Below, one piece after another: positions 59,275-64,000 of a stretch of 64,000 bases of DNA. Origin of the DNA: Sistotremastrum niveocremeum HHB9708. Lineage: Eukaryota; Basidiomycota; Agaricomycetes; Sistotremastrales; Sistotremastraceae. Position 1 is the first letter of the stretch, and each line of letters begins with the position of its first letter. The notes beneath the pieces are model-generated. The model saw nothing but the letters and a program-made list of their open reading frames with translations. It ran no database searches and had not been told where the DNA came from. A program made the translations under genes and the position numbers. The DNA lies in contig KV419402.1 of the NCBI GenBank assembly GCA_001630475.1, forward strand, positions 184,333 to 248,332, given 5' to 3'.

Positions 59275-60165
59275 GGAGGGACATCTTTCGATCAAAAAGT
59301 AGCATATATTCTATCCAAGACGTACAAATATATGTCATGAGAAGAAGCGGTTCAAAGATCACCAGATAGATTGAAACGAAACCAATGCTTCGGCGCACTA
59401 CTATCTGAATGACTGGTCGTCATCAGAGTCTGATGATCTCGGAATGAGGATCTGAGATATTTGATGAGGTGGCTACGACTCACTTGTGGGATTGAAAAAA
59501 CCGTCATATTGTGGTGGCCAATTTGATCGTAATATTCCGGATTTTGCGATCGGGGACCAATGGATGGATGAATGATGCTGGAACGTATAAGCAACAAAGA
59601 AGAGCAAATCCTAAATAATGCACGCACAGCACTGGGAAAGATTGGCGCATGAAGCATAGGGCCTTGAGCATAGCACACGGGGAGAGAGGGGGAGCTGGCA
59701 TTTCAGTTAGGTCTTCGGGGTCCATCGCGAAGGAAGAGGAACTCACTATCCGTGTGCATAGGCTAGCGCCCGCACCTGAACTGGTGCCTATCAATAAGAT
59801 ATCTCTTGTTTCCAGTACATCCACCGGTACCCTGGTGGCGAGCGATCACTTGTCCTTAGATCAGTAAGGCGGAAATACACAGATAATCAAATACATTACT
59901 ATGCGATGGTATGAACAAGCGAGGTCGAGATACGACATGACCACCTCGCCTGATCGTTCATTTGCGGATTGACGTCGTAAGCCTCCCCGTTCGGGGGCGA
60001 AGTATGAGGCACTCTACGAATTATCGCCTAGGACCCCTAGTCTTATGAGATGATGCGGAGGACAATGATCGGCAGAAGAGCAAGAAAGGTAGATAGAGGA
60101 GATGGGGATAGATGGAATTAGATGAAGAATCTCGAGGTGTGATGCGTCCTTTTATACAGCAGACT
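59275..60165 (-). other. P7 transcription unit, degenerate
   Basis: A TATA-like GCTGTATAAAAGGACG lies at about 60,162-60,148, followed by repeated CCATCT in the leader. The end part reads TSWIEYMLLFDRKMSLRISE on the minus strand, which lines up with P1 IIGYKIREFLFEMCRR. The end motif is TTGGATAGAATATATG (about 59,323-59,308). No full exon chain can be drawn. Confidence 0.35.
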
Positions 60166-60689
60166 TCAAGTTGTCGGAAGACATGACCGGGGACAATCGC
60201 GATCGTTGGCAGAGATCGAAGAAAAACTAGAACAAGGGGAGGAGCAAACCGCGAACAATCGAAGCTGAGATTGGGGAATCCGAGAGCATCGGGACGGCGG
60301 GAAGGAGTCGGAAGCAGAAAATTCCAGCGCTCCGAATACTGATCGTAGGGTAAAGATCGAGATCTGACTGAACCGTCGATCCGAAGATTCGGGAGTATGA
60401 ATGCCATTTCGAGGTGAGATCGCAGGAATTGGAAGACTCGATCGACAGCTTGTTCTTCGATCGTCGGAATAGGTCCTCTTCTTCTTCAGTTGATCGCTCG
60501 ATTCAATGCGCTGAGTTCGCCAAGAGAGCCTTATGAGATCGAGCAGACACGAGATGGATGTCGAAGTCAGAGTCGTCTTGTATGGGAGAAAATCTAGTCA
60601 GCCACGTGTTCAGCACCCGTCCCTGAGCGAGAACTTGAAGAACTTTGAAAGAATGCGAGTCGCGAATCCGAAAGTACATCGCGGCACCC

Positions 60690-60910
60690 AATAGTGTTCT
60701 TTGATGAGCCCCTGAATATCTAGAAAATTGGCCAAGTCAAGGACGGAGAGCACAGCCAAACACGAACAAAGCTCAAAGACGGTGGGAGATTCTGGTTTCA
60801 AACTCAGCTTTCTTCTACACAACATCGTTCGATTACAAAACGCATTGATATCTACATTACTAGTAGTATTATTGAGCCTGATGCTCTGTTTTGAAGCTAG
60901 CTAGAAAATC
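60690..60910 (+). pseudogene. R7 fragment
   Basis: The plus strand reads ISRKLAKSRTESTAKHEQSS, which aligns with R5 YRKELKNGQEVSTKHDQSL, then GDSGFKLSFLLHNIVRL to a stop near 60,903. A stop stands just before ISRKL and the TPPHPR segment is lost. No donor was found. Confidence 0.4.
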
Positions 60911-61054
60911 GAAAACTCGCATCTCTCACCTCGTCAACCTGAAATCGATCGACTCAATGCACATCTTCTCCGTTTTGGATCCGACAATCTAAAGCGATCT
61001 GGAACAGAGTGCCGAATGTTATGATGAAGTGAGTTCACAGGCCATACAAAACTG

Positions 61055-61915
61055 TTCGCTGAGACAATTGTTCGATCACAAAATAGGATTTATTCTATCC
61101 AAGATATACATAGGTGCCACAGCACAGTCTTCCCCCACCAGATCCCTGAGAAACCAATGTAGAGTATACTAGAGGATTGCTTCGACAGCGTTATGAATGG
61201 GATTAGTGAATAGATCTGATGATTTGAGAATGAAGAAGGGCGATATAACAATGTATTTGCTACTCACTTGTGGGGGTCGGAAAGTGGTGATGCTGGGATG
61301 CTGGAAGCGGACATCCCGTTCTAAAGCTCTGTATCAGCTATCAATGGGTCGAGAAATCACGCTTGAATGAATCAGCGAGAGAGGGAAATCCAGGACGATG
61401 CACTCACAAGCCCTTGAAAGTCCAGCATATACGGAGTTTAGTATGTGAACGAGGATGCCCTAGAGTTCATTTGGAGCTGTGTAGTCGAACGCGAGAGAAA
61501 ATAAACTCACTGTTTGCTAGTCGGTGCTGACGAAGCAACGACTAGGGCTCATACAGATGGAATGCTCCGCGGGCTATCTCCTGTCGCTCGCACGTCCATC
61601 ACTCGGGAATATGGAAAGCCAGCACTCGAATTCAAAATCAGTAAGGCTCCATCAACAAAAGATTATGACTTACTCGCATTTACTACAGCATCACCATACA
61701 CCGCTCGAGTGAATCTCCTAGATGACGCTGAGAGTATTGTGAAGTACGAAGGGCTTTGGTGATAAGTTGAGCTGGGAAATCAAGAGAAAGATTCTTCTTG
61801 GACGATGCTTCGGGACGGAGTTGACAAGAAATAACGAGAATGTAGATGATGGAGATCCGGAGAGATGGGAGGAGATGAGGGATTTCGAGTTGTCGCTGAT
61901 CCTTTTATACCGCAG
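61055..61915 (-). other. P8 transcription unit, degenerate
   Basis: TATA-like CGGTATAAAAGGATC at about 61,911-61,897. The leader again holds CATCT repeats. The end motif TTGGATAGAATAAATCC at about 61,107-61,091 has an exact AATAAA. A plus-strand frame at 61,514-61,762 is open but is antisense to P8 and has no domain. Confidence 0.35.
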
Positions 61916-62424
61916 TCCTGATGGGCCCGGAACAATCGCGATCGTTGGGAAAAATCGAGGAATCGTGCAGTAAAGAAGGGATTGATCGGAGCGCTCGAGG
62001 TTGAGGTTCCAGAGACTGAGTTCGTGACGCTGAGGGGAAGGACTCGGAGGCAAAATATCCTAGCGCTCCGAGGATTGAATGCGAAGTACAGATCTCGATC
62101 ATCATGCGAAAGGATTCGGGAGGTTGAATGGCGTTCGGGAGGGACGATCGACGGCTTGAGCCTCGATCATCGGAACGAAATTCCTCTTCTTTGTGGATCA
62201 TCCGACTCAACCGGCTTTCCATCGCCAAGAGACTCTTTCAATATCCGAAGAAGACGAGACAAAAGAGAAAGTCGTCATGTACACGAGACATTCTTCAGAT
62301 CGAGAGTCTGATGTGTCACCATGATTGGAGCCGTAACGAGAGCCGCCCATACGCGGTAGCTCCGAGAAAATTTAGACAGATCAGCTAAACTTGTTTCCCT
62401 AACCTATGTTATCAAATTGCGAAT

Positions 62425-62760
62425 TTTGAGCTGTATTTGAATATCCAGAAAAATAGCAAGGAGGAGAAGAGCGCAGAGCCAAACACGACCAAAGCTTGGA
62501 AAATACGCGAGATATTCCAATTTTGAACTCCGCCTCCCTTCGACACCCCGTCGTTCTGGTCACCCCAAAACGCGCCGTGGAGGCTGTCGCTTTATCTCGA
62601 TGCAGGATGAAGACTTTGAAGCGATCTATAGGTCTATCAGGAGATCTCTCGTAGGTGCAAAGCGTTTGCTGCGGCACCACTTAGCTCTGGACGCTGACGT
62701 CTGTCGGCTCCAGCCGATCTACCATTCCAAGTTCTCTCTCGATCGTAGTACAAGCCTCTA
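62425..62760 (+). pseudogene. R8 copy, right end of the array
   Basis: The frame FEYPEK, a stop, then QGGEERRAKHDQSLENTRD aligns with R3 and R5 around KHDQS. It continues IPILNSASLRHPVVLVTPKR to a stop, paralleling R3 (HSILNSASASSSSSLP) rather than R5. It therefore shares the R3 reading-frame state. No recognisable unit follows. Confidence 0.4.
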
Positions 62761-64000
62761 GGCCATCTTCCATACCTTGGTATGTCATCGCAAAGCCTTT
62801 ACATGCGTTTGTTGTCACTGACGGAATCATTCGTTGCGACAGCGCAATTTTTTCTATGAGGCGCTTGTATCCGATCAAGCCTTCGACGGACGATGAAGGC
62901 AAGGGACGATGACCTGAATGCTATCACCACAACCATGACGCGATTGAGCTCGCCAGAGGTTCCGTTATCTGCGTTAGTATTCCTCTTGTTGCGCCGATTT
63001 GATTTTCTCATGAGCCACAGGTCGCGACGCCTTTTCCTCACGCAATGGATCAGTGGATTTTCATCAGCATTCACGAACTTCCTCTTGAGTGCGTATTTGT
63101 ATTCTAATCCCGCGTGTCTCTCATGAAGTGCTGTGTAGGAAGTCAATAGTTGTAGTTGTCATTCACCCGTACGTGTCTCCAACGATTGGATCGTCCCAGT
63201 GCGCTAAGCCATAGCTTTCAACAGCATCCTTTATCCTTGCATTTTCTGCATCGTCAGTCGGCCGGCGACAATAACGTCCTCGCGCACCTCGCGCGTCTAA
63301 CGTCGACTACAGCGTACCATTATTCAATGATAGCCGTCAAAATCCGGAGAAGCCTTCATTCCGTGTCGAAGCGATATCTACGTGCTCTGCCCGATCAAAT
63401 AAAGTGCACTTTTACCATACGACTATAATGGTGCCATGTGAGTATTTCCCGATCTCGTCGGCGAATGCTTTCTGAGCTCTAGCGAACCACAGTGAATTCT
63501 TTTCTCGCAGGACTAGGTGTCCGAAGTGCCTCGCATTCGACTTTGCGACGAGTCTCTGAACTGGAACCACGTGGGCAATGGCACCCCCGGGTACTGTGTT
63601 TCACTAGGATGACGACAGTCATGGCCGCGGAAGGAGAAGGAGGGGTGGAAGATGACTAGCGGACATTCAGGGTTATTGTTGATGGTCAAGGTCACTATTC
63701 GTTGCGCTCCTTCCTTGCTCAGGCTAAATTGTCATTTAGTTCATGCTCTCTGTTACCTTATCTCGTGATCCTCGGGCCTACGCATCTCGCAACGTGAATA
63801 ACGCAAGTCACCATGAAGACGCTTTCCATCAAGGAGGCACAGCAAGAGTATCGTGTACGAAAGCTACAGCAAACGCAGGGTGAAGGCTGATCGAAGATTG
63901 TGACCCACAAGTCGAGAGCAAGTTTCATTCTTGTCGTTCTGTGTGAATCAACCGTGTGATATCGCGCCGTCGCCCCAAGTGATCCTTGCGATGGGCGATC
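62761..64000. other. Right edge, no supported gene
   Basis: Short frames on both strands (for example 62,893-63,126 plus and 63,146-62,799 minus) overlap each other and have no domain. The left part may be the rest of R8. I found no RNA gene or repeat that I could defend. Confidence 0.3.

Larger units (their letters stand above)
31790..62760. repeat. Diverged tandem array of three-gene P/Q/R units
   Basis: Several landmarks recur in fixed order at about 4 kb spacing, wider where other DNA was inserted. TATA boxes of type Q lie near 32.78, 39.87, 45.32, 49.36, 53.17 and 57.53 kb. TATA boxes of type P lie near 34.02, 41.19, 46.65, 50.69, 54.53, 58.96, 60.15 and 61.91 kb. A plus-strand block AAACACGACCAAAG followed by AACTCCGCC recurs near 34.5, 42.9, 47.2, 51.2, 55.1, 60.75 and 62.5 kb (type R). 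End motifs like TATCCAA...CGAACAAA (plus-strand view) close each P and Q. Units 3, 4 and 5 are compact (about 4.0 kb). Units 1 and 2 are lengthened by transposons and foreign pieces. The right end keeps only P and R. Confidence 0.8.

Noticed and set aside
61514-61762. Plus-strand 82-codon frame as a gene
   Set aside because: It is antisense to the P8 leader and body, and no equivalent frame is kept in the other P copies.
31890-62000. Reading the TATA...AATAAA segments as solo LTRs of a retrotransposon
   Set aside because: Segments contain several conserved introns, come in two alternating types with a divergent third unit, form head-to-tail units without TG...CA ends or target duplications, and no gag or polymerase motif was seen nearby.
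34490-62600. Minus-strand open frames opposite the R exon (reading EDEAEFE or MRMRRS with FGRVW)
   Set aside because: They cover the same bases as the plus-strand KHDQS...TPPHPR frame, lack conserved splice sites and change frame between copies; they are best explained as antisense shadows.
1-64000. CRISPR array or bacterial operon structure
   Set aside because: Dense spliceosomal introns and fungal protein families rule out a prokaryotic source; the repeats present lack the short repeat-spacer pattern.

Overview
The window looks like nuclear DNA of a filamentous basidiomycete, probably an Agaricomycete. Genes carry many short GT-AG introns of about 45-80 bases, with donors such as GTACGT, GTAAGT and GTGCGT. 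The recognisable proteins are fungal: an autophagic lipase (ATG15), a group III hybrid histidine kinase with HAMP repeats, a sugar-porter MFS transporter, two OSTalpha/TMEM184 proteins and three F-box-like proteins. No organism can be named from the sequence alone.

Layout. Bases 1-29,900 are ordinary gene space with lineage-specific duplication. Two OSTalpha/TMEM184 paralogues (846-2653 and 9561-11514, both +) bracket a small basic coiled-coil protein, a two-finger C2H2 zinc-finger protein and F-box gene A (+). Then come a haloacetate-dehalogenase-like hydrolase (-), F-box genes B and C (-, same two-exon design as A) and a sugar-porter transporter (-). A roughly 4 kb stretch without a supportable gene lies upstream of the histidine kinase (24219-29410, +). 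The kinase has seven HAMP-type units, exons as short as 12 bases and a probable GC-AG intron.

ATG15 (30037-31760, -) marks a boundary. From its promoter to about 62.8 kb the sequence is a diverged tandem array. The basic unit is about 4 kb and holds three spliced transcription units, which I call P, Q and R because I recognise no family. P and Q lie on the minus strand. Each has a TATA box, a pyrimidine-rich leader containing CCCATCT, conserved splice sites and an end motif resembling TTGGATA-AATAAA-TTTGTTCGA. R lies on the plus strand, diverges from P across about 500 bases of shared upstream sequence, and is marked by a KHDQS...TPPHPR reading frame. I count six Q, eight P and seven R copies. 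Promoters and splice sites are better preserved than exon content, and several copies have stops or frame changes. The ATG15-proximal sequence is itself part of the unit: a decayed copy of the ATG15 5' end lies at about 44.1-44.4 kb.

Other elements in the array are two copies of a 1.15 kb terminal-inverted-repeat DNA transposon (34810-35958 and 41750-42896, the second inside an R exon) and two inverted fragments of one unidentified coding sequence (about 36.5 and 38.0 kb). I found no retroviral, LTR or Polinton proteins, no CRISPR array and no RNA gene I could defend.

The left-hand genes do not form an obvious pathway. The P/Q/R array is the candidate for an undescribed system. Its copies, exon limits and coding capacity were inferred by eye and need transcript data.
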